From: Saprospiraceae bacterium
GTDB taxonomy: Bacteria; Bacteroidota; Bacteroidia; Chitinophagales; Saprospiraceae
Reading direction: 5' to 3'
Assembly (NCBI GenBank): GCA_028282725.1
Contig: JANQHF010000070.1
Coordinates: forward strand, 1-50,179
Length of the DNA stretch: 50,179 nt
The translations under genes and the position numbers were made by a program. Position 1 is the stretch's first letter, and each line of letters opens with the position of its first letter. A model generated the notes under the pieces. That model saw nothing but the letters and a program-made list of their open reading frames with translations. It was not told where the DNA came from and searched no databases. Below are positions 19,198 to 27,097 of the stretch, one piece after another.

Positions 19198-19205
19198 CAA
19201 AAATA
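19198..19205 (-). promoter_or_regulatory. Bacteroidota-type -7 box for thrB-thrC
   Basis: On the minus strand this reads TATTTTTG, a full match to TAnnTTTG, ending 15 bases upstream of the thrB ATG. The start of transcription would fall within about 10 bases of the start codon. No convincing -33 element. Confidence 0.45.
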
Positions 19206-19301
19206 GACCAATTTCACTGCCAAACCCTTCCTCTTTATAAATAAGTAAGAAAGGTGTTGGCAACCGACCTGAATTTCCATCAGGCATTTTAAATTGCATC
19301 A

Positions 19302-19952
19302 ATGAGAAAGATATGCTTCGTTCTGATCTTTATTATTGTAACCGCCCTGGATCTTTGGCAATTGCAAAAAGGAGGGGATCGCCTGTACACGAAGCCACTT
19401 ATCATGCTTTCTCTGATCGGATATTACCTTCTGAACATAAGTCTGAGCAAAGGAATTCATCGTCGAAACTTGTTCCTTTTGGCAATGTTTGCAGCCCTTG
19501 CCGGTGACCTTTTCCTTATTTGGGACCACTTGTTTATATACGGATTACTCTCTTTTCTCGTCATGCAACTACTATACATAGGATGTTTTCTATTCGACCG
19601 AACAAAGGCCAAAGGCAGGTTGATTTACATCTTCGGACTCGCCATAATCGTGATTTTCGTCGCACAAATGTTATGGCAAGATTTAGGCGCTATGATGGTG
19701 CCGGTGCTTGTTTATATGCTGGCAATCAGTGCAATGTCCTATGCAGCATTTATTCGGGATCGAAGCCTGCCAGGATATGGAATGGTGCTTTTTGGCACAT
19801 TGTTTTTTATCATTTCTGATGCCGTATTGGCCATCCAGGCATTCGGCCCGGGCATGAAATTGGGTAGCCTGACGGTCATGTCTACGTACGCTGCGGCCCA
19901 ATTCTTCATCGTAACGGGATTCATTCTTAGTTTGAAAACTGATGGAACATGA
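19302..19952 (+). CDS. YhhN/TMEM86-family membrane protein
   Basis: Integral membrane protein of 216 residues with about eight hydrophobic helices. The family signature is visible: YTKPLIMLSL near residue 29, MFAALAGDLFLIW near 63 and GTLFFIISDAVLAIQAF near 165, including the conserved Asp residues. The animal relatives TMEM86A/B are lysoplasmalogenases; bacterial activity is reported for few members, so the substrate is left open. Its stop overlaps the start of the next glycosyltransferase by 4 bases (ATGA), implying translational coupling. It is divergent from thrB with 119 bases between. Confidence 0.85.
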   Translation: MRKICFVLIFIIVTALDLWQLQKGGDRLYTKPLIMLSLIGYYLLNISLSKGIHRRNLFLLAMFAALAGDLFLIWDHLFIYGLLSFLVMQLLYIGCFLFDRTKAKGRLIYIFGLAIIVIFVAQMLWQDLGAMMVPVLVYMLAISAMSYAAFIRDRSLPGYGMVLFGTLFFIISDAVLAIQAFGPGMKLGSLTVMSTYAAAQFFIVTGFILSLKTDGT

Positions 19953-20818
19953 ACAGGTCCATAGCGGTCATTATTCCCGTGTACAATGCTGAAAATTATC
20001 TACAACGTTGTCTGGAGTCTTGTCTGATCCAAACAGATCTGAATGAAATTATCATCATTGATGATGGGAGTACGGATTCATCTTCGGACATCATCAGGGA
20101 ATTCGAATCAAGGGATGAACGGATCAAAGTGCTGAACCATGAAGACAACGAGAATCATGGCAGATCGTCATCGCGCAATCTGGGAATCAAACATGCCCAA
20201 AGCAAGTGGATTACATTCTGCGATGCCGACGACTATTACAGGAAGAACAGGTTTCAAGCCTTTGCAAAAAAAGAAAATCACGAATGTGACGGATACTATG
20301 AATTAGTTGAGTCAGAATTTGAGGATATGTCGATTTCTCCAGATCCGGCGTCCGTCACCGGAGTCGAGGACCTCGTCCCACCCGAGAAGCTTTTTGATTT
20401 TTTGATCACCAATCGAGAACAACGGATTTCTTTGATTGGTTTGATTGTGAGCAAAAAAAAGATCGATGAGGTAGGAGTTTTTGACGATAGTCTCGAGGTT
20501 GCTGAAGATACCGACTTTATCTGGAGGTTGACATCGGTTGCAACCTTATGCAAATTAGAAACCGAATCACCCGTCATTGTTCGCGGTGTACATGATAAGA
20601 ATACATTCGGGGATGAAGATTTGGTTCGGTCGTCCCGTCTGAAATTTTATGCGCTTTGGAAAGAACGTCTGGCTGATCTTAAAATATCTGATGATGCTAA
20701 AAGACGGATCAATAGCTCATTTCGATATTATCAATATCTGCATCGACTTCAAAATGCTCATGGACTAAAGAAGTGGCTCCTCTACTGTAAATTTCAATTG
20801 GGATTATCCCTGAAATGA
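19949..20818 (+). CDS. Family 2 glycosyltransferase
   Basis: GT-A glycosyltransferase of 289 residues. It begins with SIAVIIPVYNAENYLQRCL, then EIIIIDDGSTDSS and the DxD-type metal/nucleotide-sugar motif in FCDADDYY near residue 93. A later VAEDTDFIWRL segment matches the acceptor/catalytic base region of the family. No membrane segment is obvious, so it acts at the cytosolic face. It is coupled to the YhhN gene by a 4-base overlap and overlaps the convergent crcB by 15 bases. Sugar donor and acceptor cannot be assigned; a role in surface glycan assembly is the usual guess. Confidence 0.88.
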   Translation: MNRSIAVIIPVYNAENYLQRCLESCLIQTDLNEIIIIDDGSTDSSSDIIREFESRDERIKVLNHEDNENHGRSSSRNLGIKHAQSKWITFCDADDYYRKNRFQAFAKKENHECDGYYELVESEFEDMSISPDPASVTGVEDLVPPEKLFDFLITNREQRISLIGLIVSKKKIDEVGVFDDSLEVAEDTDFIWRLTSVATLCKLETESPVIVRGVHDKNTFGDEDLVRSSRLKFYALWKERLADLKISDDAKRRINSSFRYYQYLHRLQNAHGLKKWLLYCKFQLGLSLK

Positions 20819-21178
20819 CAGAATACGAGTAAGTGCAATTCCGATAATGATGCACGCAATTCCGGCTGCCACACTCGCTGACAGGTAAATGGATGCATTT
20901 ACTACCTGTCCGGACTGAAACAATTGCACAATTTCTGCACTGTAAGTAGAAAATGTGCTGAATCCCCCGCAAAAACCAGTCATCAAAAAAAGCTTATGCT
21001 GATTCCTGAGTATTTCTTCCGAAGTCAACCCGATCAGTATTCCCAATATGAAACAACTGATAACATTACTTACGAATGTCCCAAAGGGGAAATTTGAATG
21101 AATCATTAATAGGCCGATACCATATCGACAGAGGCATCCAAGGCCCCCGCCCAGGAAAACCCATAATACGGAGGTCAT
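20804..21178 (-). CDS. crcB: Fluoride channel CrcB/Fluc
   Basis: Small inner-membrane protein of 124 residues with four hydrophobic helices that exports fluoride as a dual-topology dimer. Family motifs are GGGLGCLCRYGIG near residue 10, GTFVSNVISCFILGIL near 34, and GFCGGFSTFSTYSAE near 73, which includes the sodium/phenylalanine-box region. Its start overlaps the stop of the upstream sugar-phosphate transferase by 4 bases, so there is no room for a fluoride riboswitch immediately ahead of it. Single copy here; a second crcB is not in the window. Confidence 0.92.
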   Translation of the reverse strand: MTSVLWVFLGGGLGCLCRYGIGLLMIHSNFPFGTFVSNVISCFILGILIGLTSEEILRNQHKLFLMTGFCGGFSTFSTYSAEIVQLFQSGQVVNASIYLSASVAAGIACIIIGIALTRILSFQG

Positions 21179-22236
21179 GGGTCAGTACGAAAGATATCCT
21201 GTCCCCTGAGGTATAGTTTGACATGAAGAACAGAAGTCAAAAAACATGCTAGAATCAATGTCAATACAAAAAAGGAGGTAGGATCCAGCTCTCGAAAATA
21301 GAGTGCCAGAAGGACAAAAAGAGAATTGAAAACCAATAGGGTAACCGTAGCATGCATGTGACCCAAACCACTTCTTAAAAGAAGGTGATGTAAGTGATTT
21401 TGATCTGGTTGAAAGGGAGATCTTCCATTGATAATTCGATGTATAAATACTCTCAATGTGTCAAATGCAGGAAGTATGAATAGCCCGATCGCGAGGTTAA
21501 ACTTGAAAGAAAGACTTCCTTCCCCAATGATAGCTCCATACTCCATGAATTCTACCAGCATAACCGTGCAGACAGTGCCCAATACCAACGAACCCGTATC
21601 GCCCATAAAAATCTTTGATGGAGATATGTTAAATTTCAAAAAGGCCAGTGTAGCTCCCGCTGTAGTAAAAGAAAGTATGGCCATACTTTCAACTCCACTC
21701 ATAAAAAACCATGTCCCCAGTATACCCAGAACGAGAATACTGACACTCGAACAAAGACCATCGATACCGTCGATCAGGTTGAAGGAATTGATCAGGTATA
21801 AGTAGAAAATGGTCGTTAATACAATACTTGCAGTGAAAGGAAGCTCCCAAATGCCAAAAAGGCCATACATACTGCTCACTCTTACATCAGCAAAAAAGAT
21901 AAGCAGGGCAACAGCAATAAGCTGCCCGGTAAGTTTTGCAAATGGAGTCAAGGGATCCAGATCATCCCTGGCTCCAACAAGGAAGATCACGGTAAGGGCA
22001 GCAAAAATGAATCGCACGTCACCCATCTCGGAAGAAGGAATGAGAAGTAATGATATAAGAACCGTACTCAGAAAAATACCAACACCGCCTATCGTCGGAG
22101 TTATACTTTTATGAGATTTTCGATATGAAGGTGCGTCAACGACACCCCACTTTACGCCAATTCTTATAATACTTGGCATAGCGAGGTAGCATACTAAAAA
22201 GGACAGGCCCAATGCTCCAAATATCACGTATATCAA
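21175..22236 (-). CDS. MraY/WecA-type undecaprenyl-phosphate sugar-1-phosphate transferase
   Basis: Polytopic inner-membrane enzyme of 353 residues with about ten helices that links a UDP-activated amino sugar phosphate to undecaprenyl phosphate. Key family sites are: the GVVDAPSYRKSHKSITPTIGG N-terminal loop, the acidic pair in ARDDLDPL, NLIDGIDGL, the FMGDTGSLVLG loop, and the C-terminal histidine cluster QNHLHHLLLRSG. The histidine cluster and absence of the MurNAc-pentapeptide-type loop favour the WecA-like side (GlcNAc-1-P, surface polysaccharide). The start is TTG at 22236, since the preceding codon in frame is a stop; GTG at 22227 is an alternative. crcB overlaps its end. Confidence 0.88.
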   Translation of the reverse strand: MIYVIFGALGLSFLVCYLAMPSIIRIGVKWGVVDAPSYRKSHKSITPTIGGVGIFLSTVLISLLLIPSSEMGDVRFIFAALTVIFLVGARDDLDPLTPFAKLTGQLIAVALLIFFADVRVSSMYGLFGIWELPFTASIVLTTIFYLYLINSFNLIDGIDGLCSSVSILVLGILGTWFFMSGVESMAILSFTTAGATLAFLKFNISPSKIFMGDTGSLVLGTVCTVMLVEFMEYGAIIGEGSLSFKFNLAIGLFILPAFDTLRVFIHRIINGRSPFQPDQNHLHHLLLRSGLGHMHATVTLLVFNSLFVLLALYFRELDPTSFFVLTLILACFLTSVLHVKLYLRGQDIFRTDP

Positions 22237-22366
22237 AGTGTCCAGCTTAGTAAATTATTCTTTTCCCGCCACTAATGTAAATAAATATTATAATAAAACT
22301 TAATATTTAAATACCTCAGAACCATAATTTGATATGTATAGAATATTAGCTATATGAAGTGAGGGC

Positions 22367-23104
22367 CTAAATAGTGTATTTATGCCCGTGTTGTTTAATC
22401 CATCGCTCGTGCTTCTTATATGACGGCAAAGCTTGTTCGACGATTTTCCAATATCGCCTGGAATGGTTCATCTCGATGCGATGGGCGAGTTCATGAATAA
22501 AAATGTAGTCCTGGATAGCAAAGGGTGTCAAGAGCGTCCTGGTAGATATATTTATATTTCCTGACTGCGAACAACTTCCCCAATTGGAAGAATTGTTTTT
22601 GATACGTATCCCTGTGATTTCTTGTTGGAAACATTGATCGTTGATCTGGTGAATACGTTCCGAAACCCGATCGAGCTGGTCTTTTGCAATCACTCTCGAA
22701 ATCAAAGTACGGATAGTCTCGGCGGAATCCGGCTCGGACAATTGACTGTTTAAATGAATGGATATAACCCCATTCGCTAAATTTCCCCTGGAAGTTGATC
22801 TCTGCGTCCTGGTCAATTCCAATACATATTTCCTGAAAGGAGTGGGTATTTCGTATCCCGAAATATATTTGGAAGTGCTAAAATGTGCTACCACTTCCGG
22901 TTTTCTTCTAATTTGATGTTGCAACCAATTTTTGGCCCACTTGCGGTTGGTATCCATTAGGATACCCGCGCCTAACCGGGGTACTCGTAAGTTGACACCC
23001 TTCCTCGTAATTGATATGCGGTTGTCAGGTCTCTTTTCGCGATAAATGTAGACTGGTAATTCTATACCTTCAATCTGCCAGTATTCTTTTACTGCTTTAG
23101 CCAT
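22367..23104 (-). CDS. YgjP/DUF45-type zinc metallopeptidase
   Basis: A cytosolic protein of 245 residues with a SprT/YgjP-like metallopeptidase domain. The zinc motif H-E-L-A-H with a third histidine in EMNHSRRYW lies near residues 205-220; NNSSNWGSCSQSGNINIS just before it is the typical strand preceding the active-site helix. The ATG at 23104 overlaps the last 8 bases of serC, implying coupling; the frame extends 4 codons further upstream. The family's substrates are unknown. It sits between serC and a polysaccharide initiation gene. Confidence 0.87.
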   Translation of the reverse strand: MAKAVKEYWQIEGIELPVYIYREKRPDNRISITRKGVNLRVPRLGAGILMDTNRKWAKNWLQHQIRRKPEVVAHFSTSKYISGYEIPTPFRKYVLELTRTQRSTSRGNLANGVISIHLNSQLSEPDSAETIRTLISRVIAKDQLDRVSERIHQINDQCFQQEITGIRIKNNSSNWGSCSQSGNINISTRTLLTPFAIQDYIFIHELAHRIEMNHSRRYWKIVEQALPSYKKHERWIKQHGHKYTI

Positions 23105-24167
23105 GAGTTTGATCAAACTCTTGGATTACACTTGATAACCTTTCTACTCCCTCAGGTGACATGGCGTTGTAAATAGATGCCCGGTATCCTCCCACAGATC
23201 TGTGTCCTTTGACCCCGATACATCCCGCATCCTCACATGCTTGTAAAAAGGAATTAGATAAGCGCTCATCCCTGATGAGAAAAACCACATTCATTCTGGA
23301 TCTGTCTTCTTTTCTGACGGGTCCATAGAATAAGGAAGAGTTATCTATGGTCTCATAAAGCAGGTCAGCCTTTACCTTGTTTTTCTTATCAATTTCCACC
23401 ACTCCACCTGAGTTTTTAACCCATTGCAGTGTCAAAAGACTCACATATACTGCAAAAACAGGAGGCGTGTTGAACATAGAGGACTTGGCAATATGCGTAG
23501 TGTAATTCATCATTGTTGGGACTTCCCTCACGGGATCCTGAACGAATTCATCTCGGACGATGACGACTGTAGTCCCTGCCGGTCCCATGTTTTTTTGAGC
23601 TCCGGCATACAGCAAACCAAACCGGGAAACATCTATCGGTCGACTAAAAATATCTGAAGACATATCGGCCACAAGGGGTGCGGACGTCCTGGGGAAATCA
23701 TGAAATTGCGTTCCAAAAATTGTGTTATTACTGGTCAGGTGTACATATTTCAGGTTTTCAGGGATGTGAAAATCTTTTGGTATGTATGAATAATTGGCTT
23801 CTTTGCTGCTTGCCAAAACCTCAATTTCTCCAAACAACCTGGCTTCTTTAATAGCCTTTGAGGACCAGCTGCCTGTATCGATGAATCCGGCCGGTACACC
23901 TTTACCAACGAGATTCATTGCCGTCATTAAAAATTGAGTCGAGGCCCCTCCCTGAAGAAATAATACCTCATAGCCTTCCGGCACATTCAAGAGGTCCTTT
24001 GCCAGGGATTGAGCTTCTTCCATGATCTCGACAAATTCACTTGACCGGTGAGAGATCTCCAGGATACTCAAACCTGTTTTTGTATAACGCAGGACGGCCT
24101 CCGACGCCTTTTTAAAGACCTCTTCCGGCAGGATAGCAGGGCCGGCATAAAAATTAAATACCTTCAT
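23097..24167 (-). CDS. serC: Phosphoserine aminotransferase
   Basis: PLP enzyme of 356 residues converting 3-phosphohydroxypyruvate and glutamate to phosphoserine. The N-terminal KVFNFYAGPAILPEEV is the hallmark, LQGGASTQF (71-79) binds substrate phosphate and PLP, and the PLP lysine is K192 in AGAQKNMGPAG. The closing GHRSVGGYRASIYNAMS is also typical. The frame is open to 24221 but homology begins at the ATG at 24167. A TATTTTTG promoter box lies 45 bases upstream. serA is not adjacent, which is unusual for Bacteroidota but not unique. Confidence 0.95.
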   Translation of the reverse strand: MKVFNFYAGPAILPEEVFKKASEAVLRYTKTGLSILEISHRSSEFVEIMEEAQSLAKDLLNVPEGYEVLFLQGGASTQFLMTAMNLVGKGVPAGFIDTGSWSSKAIKEARLFGEIEVLASSKEANYSYIPKDFHIPENLKYVHLTSNNTIFGTQFHDFPRTSAPLVADMSSDIFSRPIDVSRFGLLYAGAQKNMGPAGTTVVIVRDEFVQDPVREVPTMMNYTTHIAKSSMFNTPPVFAVYVSLLTLQWVKNSGGVVEIDKKNKVKADLLYETIDNSSLFYGPVRKEDRSRMNVVFLIRDERLSNSFLQACEDAGCIGVKGHRSVGGYRASIYNAMSPEGVERLSSVIQEFDQTHG

Positions 24168-24218
24168 CTGATGACTTATTCTTTCTCTTCTGATTACAAA
24201 ATGATGACGTAAGGGCCG

Positions 24219-24226
24219 CAAAAATA
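24219..24226 (-). promoter_or_regulatory. Bacteroidota-type -7 box for serC
   Basis: Minus-strand TATTTTTG, a full match to TAnnTTTG, lying in the 73-base gap between gpmI and serC. It suggests serC has its own promoter and a leader of about 45 nt rather than depending only on gpmI transcription. Confidence 0.4.
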
Positions 24227-24240
24227 CATTACAATTTTTA

Positions 24241-25752
24241 TTATGTAAGCAAGCTTTTACCGGTCATTTGACCCGGAGGATCAATTTGCATCAATTGCAG
24301 CAAGGTTGGGGCAATATCCGCCAATTTCCCATTTCGAATGTGATCGGTAACAAGATCATTTGAAACGTATATAATCGGCACCGGGTTGGTTGTATGTGCC
24401 GTATGCGGAGACCCGTCTCCATTGACCATTATGTCAGAGTTTCCATGATCTGCGATAATGATTACCTGATAATCCTGCTCAAGCGCGGTATTGACCACCC
24501 GTTCTAAGCAAGAATCGACGGTTTCACAAGCCTTCACTGCGGCTGCAAAGATCCCTGTGTGTCCAACCATATCCGCATTTGCAAAATTCAAACAAATAAA
24601 ATTCGGAGGTTGACGCTCCATTCTTTCGCAGATGGCATCAGTGACCTCGATAGCAGACATTTCCGGAGCAAGATCATAAGTCGCCACTTTTGGTGAAGGA
24701 ATTAAAATGCGATCTTCATTTTCATAGGCTTCTTCACGGCCCCCATTAAAAAAGAACGTAACGTGTGGATATTTCTCAGTCTCCGCTATCCTTACCTGGG
24801 TCAGCCCTTCCCCCGCGATCACCTCTCCCAGAGTCTCCTTAAGAAAACTCTTGTCGTAGATAATATGAATGTTCTCGAAATCTGTATCATAATTAACCAT
24901 CGTTACGAAATACAAAGGCAGCTTGGCCATTCCCAATGATGGAAAATCCTGTTGAGAAAGAGCTCTTACGAGTTGCCTGGGACGATCCGTTCGGAAATTA
25001 AAGAAGAGTACAGCATGATCCGGCTTTATCAGACCATTGCAGTCGAGGAGACATGGTTGAATGAATTCATCAGTAATTCCTTCTTCGTACTGTGTGGACA
25101 GGGCGGTATCCGCCTCCTCAAACCGTCTGCCGTCCCCTTTGACCAGTAAGTCATATGCCTTTTGTATTCGCTCCCATCTTAAGTCCCTGTCCATCGCAAA
25201 ATATCTACCAACAATGGAGGCAATCCTTGCTGACAGAGGTTCAATGTGGTCCTGCAAGTCTTGTAGATGCTTTATTCCTGATTTGGGATCAGTATCCCTG
25301 CCATCCATGAAGGCGTGGACATACACTCTCTCCAGGTCCTTTTCATCGAGGATGGTGCAGAGCGCCTTTAAATGCTCGATGTGAGAATGTACACCTCCAT
25401 CCGACACCAATCCCATAATATGTATGGGGACCCGGTTGGATTTGGCGTATTGAATCAAATCTACGATGGCTGGCATCCTGGAAAAGGAACCATCAGAGAT
25501 TGCCTTATTGATCCTGGCCAACTCCTGATATACGATTCTTCCGGCACCTATGTTCAAGTGACCTACTTCACTGTTCCCCATTTGTCCCTGGGGTAATCCC
25601 ACTTCCTCTCCATGTGTGATCAAAGTGGCATTCGGATAATTTTCAATCAAATGATCAAAAAATGGAGTCCTGGCGCGGTGAATGGCATCGACCTCAGGAA
25701 CCTGGCCTATTCCCCATCCATCTAATATGGTCAACAGTGTTTTCTTACCCAT
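24241..25752 (-). CDS. gpmI: 2,3-bisphosphoglycerate-independent phosphoglycerate mutase
   Basis: Glycolytic/gluconeogenic enzyme of 503 residues that interconverts 3- and 2-phosphoglycerate with two metal ions. The N-terminal TILDGWGIG holds the first metal Asp, the phosphorylated serine is S61 in GQMGNSEVGHLNIGAGR, and VSDGGVHSHIEHL, AFMDGRDTDPKSG, and the C-terminal IADHGNSDIM plus SPHTAHTTNPVP complete the alkaline-phosphatase-like metal site. Length is normal. A minus-strand TATATTCG (25776-25769), one base off the promoter consensus, lies just upstream. serC follows after 73 bases; both deal with three-carbon phosphate chemistry. Confidence 0.96.
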   Translation of the reverse strand: MGKKTLLTILDGWGIGQVPEVDAIHRARTPFFDHLIENYPNATLITHGEEVGLPQGQMGNSEVGHLNIGAGRIVYQELARINKAISDGSFSRMPAIVDLIQYAKSNRVPIHIMGLVSDGGVHSHIEHLKALCTILDEKDLERVYVHAFMDGRDTDPKSGIKHLQDLQDHIEPLSARIASIVGRYFAMDRDLRWERIQKAYDLLVKGDGRRFEEADTALSTQYEEGITDEFIQPCLLDCNGLIKPDHAVLFFNFRTDRPRQLVRALSQQDFPSLGMAKLPLYFVTMVNYDTDFENIHIIYDKSFLKETLGEVIAGEGLTQVRIAETEKYPHVTFFFNGGREEAYENEDRILIPSPKVATYDLAPEMSAIEVTDAICERMERQPPNFICLNFANADMVGHTGIFAAAVKACETVDSCLERVVNTALEQDYQVIIIADHGNSDIMVNGDGSPHTAHTTNPVPIIYVSNDLVTDHIRNGKLADIAPTLLQLMQIDPPGQMTGKSLLT

Positions 25753-25954
25753 AACTTGAAAAATCGTGCGAATATAGGACTATAATAAACCAATAAACAA
25801 TGTCACTTCTAATACAATATTATGAGGCTTTAGGTTCGTTATACTGCCGCTATCTAATATTCCTGTATAAGCAGTCTTTACGATTTCATTATTTGTATCA
25901 GGGGAAAAGCCACTTGTAGGCAAGTTCTCAAATTAATAACCAAAACTGAATGTA

Positions 25955-26302
25955 ATGATTATCGTTAGTCTGTTGCTTATGTCCTGTATTGATTCTCAAT
26001 CCATTGATGCACAGCAAAGCTATGTTGCCCTCATCAATCAATTTGATCAAAATATCGAGTGGATTGACGCCAGGGGCAGTCGCAAGATCTCTGGCGCAGA
26101 AGCAAGATCGCATTTAATCCGACTCACCAAGAAATTAACCCAACCTCACTATGAAGTAAGACATGAAAGCAGTTGGAAAAATCAAAAAAGCTATAAGATT
26201 ATACTCGTAAGATCCCAAAAAGAGGGGTTCCGGGTTTTTTTTCAGTGCATCAAGCGAAAGAGAGGAGTAATAGTGGACAAGGTCAAATTGGACCTGATTT
26301 GA
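25955..26302 (+). CDS. Small lipoprotein-like protein, possibly DUF4783-related
   Basis: A 115-residue product with a short hydrophobic N-terminus ending LLLMSC, a plausible lipoprotein signal with the acylated Cys at residue 11. The rest is an alpha/beta-looking domain: LINQFDQNIEW, then an amphipathic AEARSHLIRLTKKL helix and strands SYKIILVR and GFRVFFQCIKR. Layout and size recall DUF4783 proteins of Bacteroidota, but the match is only by eye. It ends directly against the convergent TIGR02757 gene with no gap. No function is proposed. Confidence 0.5.
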   Translation: MIIVSLLLMSCIDSQSIDAQQSYVALINQFDQNIEWIDARGSRKISGAEARSHLIRLTKKLTQPHYEVRHESSWKNQKSYKIILVRSQKEGFRVFFQCIKRKRGVIVDKVKLDLI

Positions 26303-27097
26303 TTATGATTTTTCCAGAACGCCCATGCTGAACAAAGCAAAGTCATATTTGACCGGATCCCCTGCATCAAATAGCCGGAGCGCACTGGTGAGTTCTTCGA
26401 CCGCACTCCAATCGGTTCTGTGCCGGGAAAGCAGTCCTAGATTGCGCGAAACATTGAAGACATGAATATCCAGGGGAATCATAAGTTCAGATGCCAAGAT
26501 GCCATCCCAAAGACCAAAATCAACCCCAGTTTTGTCCTTCCTGACCATCCATCTCAAAAACATGTTGAGCCGCTTGCAGGAACTATTTTTTGCAGGTGTG
26601 CTCACATGTTTTCTCGTCCTTGAAAAAAGATCAGGCAAGGAAAAGAATCGATTGTGAAAATTTGTAAGACGTTCTTTCATCGAAGTCCCGTCTAAAAATG
26701 CTTCCTGTAAAGAGCTGTTATTGCTGTAGAAATTTTTGAAAAAGGAAATGAAATAAAGTGCGTCCACCGGTTGAAATGTACGGTGTTTGAAGCCTTCGAG
26801 CTTTTTTAGATCCGAATCCTTGTGATAAAGAACGAATTCATGGGGCGACCAATCCATCAAGGCCATTAATTCCCTGGACTTGGAAATAATGGTTTTCCGA
26901 TTACCCCATGAAAGCATGGCGGTCCAAAATGCTGCTATCTCAATATCCTGAAGCCTGGAAAACTCATGCGGGATGCAAATCGGGTCTTCTTCGATAAAGG
27001 AGGGATGATTGTATTTGAATACCTTTTCATCAAGAATCTCCTTAAGATCCTTTAATGAATCCTTAGTCAAGCGTTTGTTTGATTTCAACGATCTCAT
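26303..27097 (-). CDS. TIGR02757 (DUF2400) family protein
   Basis: A protein of about 255-275 residues of the TIGR02757 family, whose function is unknown and which is nearly universal in Bacteroidota. Visible family features are the N-terminal [18 protein letters not shown], then [19 protein letters not shown], and the C-terminal [18 protein letters not shown] with [16 protein letters not shown], which resembles a helix-hairpin-helix DNA-glycosylase-like fold. The start is uncertain: an ATG at 27097 overlaps infB by 35 bases, while a TTG at 27070 overlaps it by 8 and gives the usual family N-terminus. Co-transcription with rimP-nusA-infB is likely. Confidence 0.8.
   Translation of the reverse strand: MRSLKSNKRLTKDSLKDLKEILDEKVFKYNHPSFIEEDPICIPHEFSRLQDIEIAAFWTAMLSWGNRKTIISKSRELMALMDWSPHEFVLYHKDSDLKKLEGFKHRTFQPVDALYFISFFKNFYSNNSSLQEAFLDGTSMKERLTNFHNRFFSLPDLFSRTRKHVSTPAKNSSCKRLNMFLRWMVRKDKTGVDFGLWDGILASELMIPLDIHVFNVSRNLGLLSRHRTDWSAVEELTSALRLFDAGDPVKYDFALFSMGVLEKS

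Noticed and set aside
20804-21300. Fluoride riboswitch for crcB.
   Set aside because: The crcB start overlaps the upstream coding sequence by 4 bases, leaving no leader.
25800-25919. A 39-residue ORF upstream of the small lipoprotein-like gene.
   Set aside because: No signal peptide, no coupling to a neighbour, no coding-like composition; probably a chance ORF in an AT-rich intergenic region.
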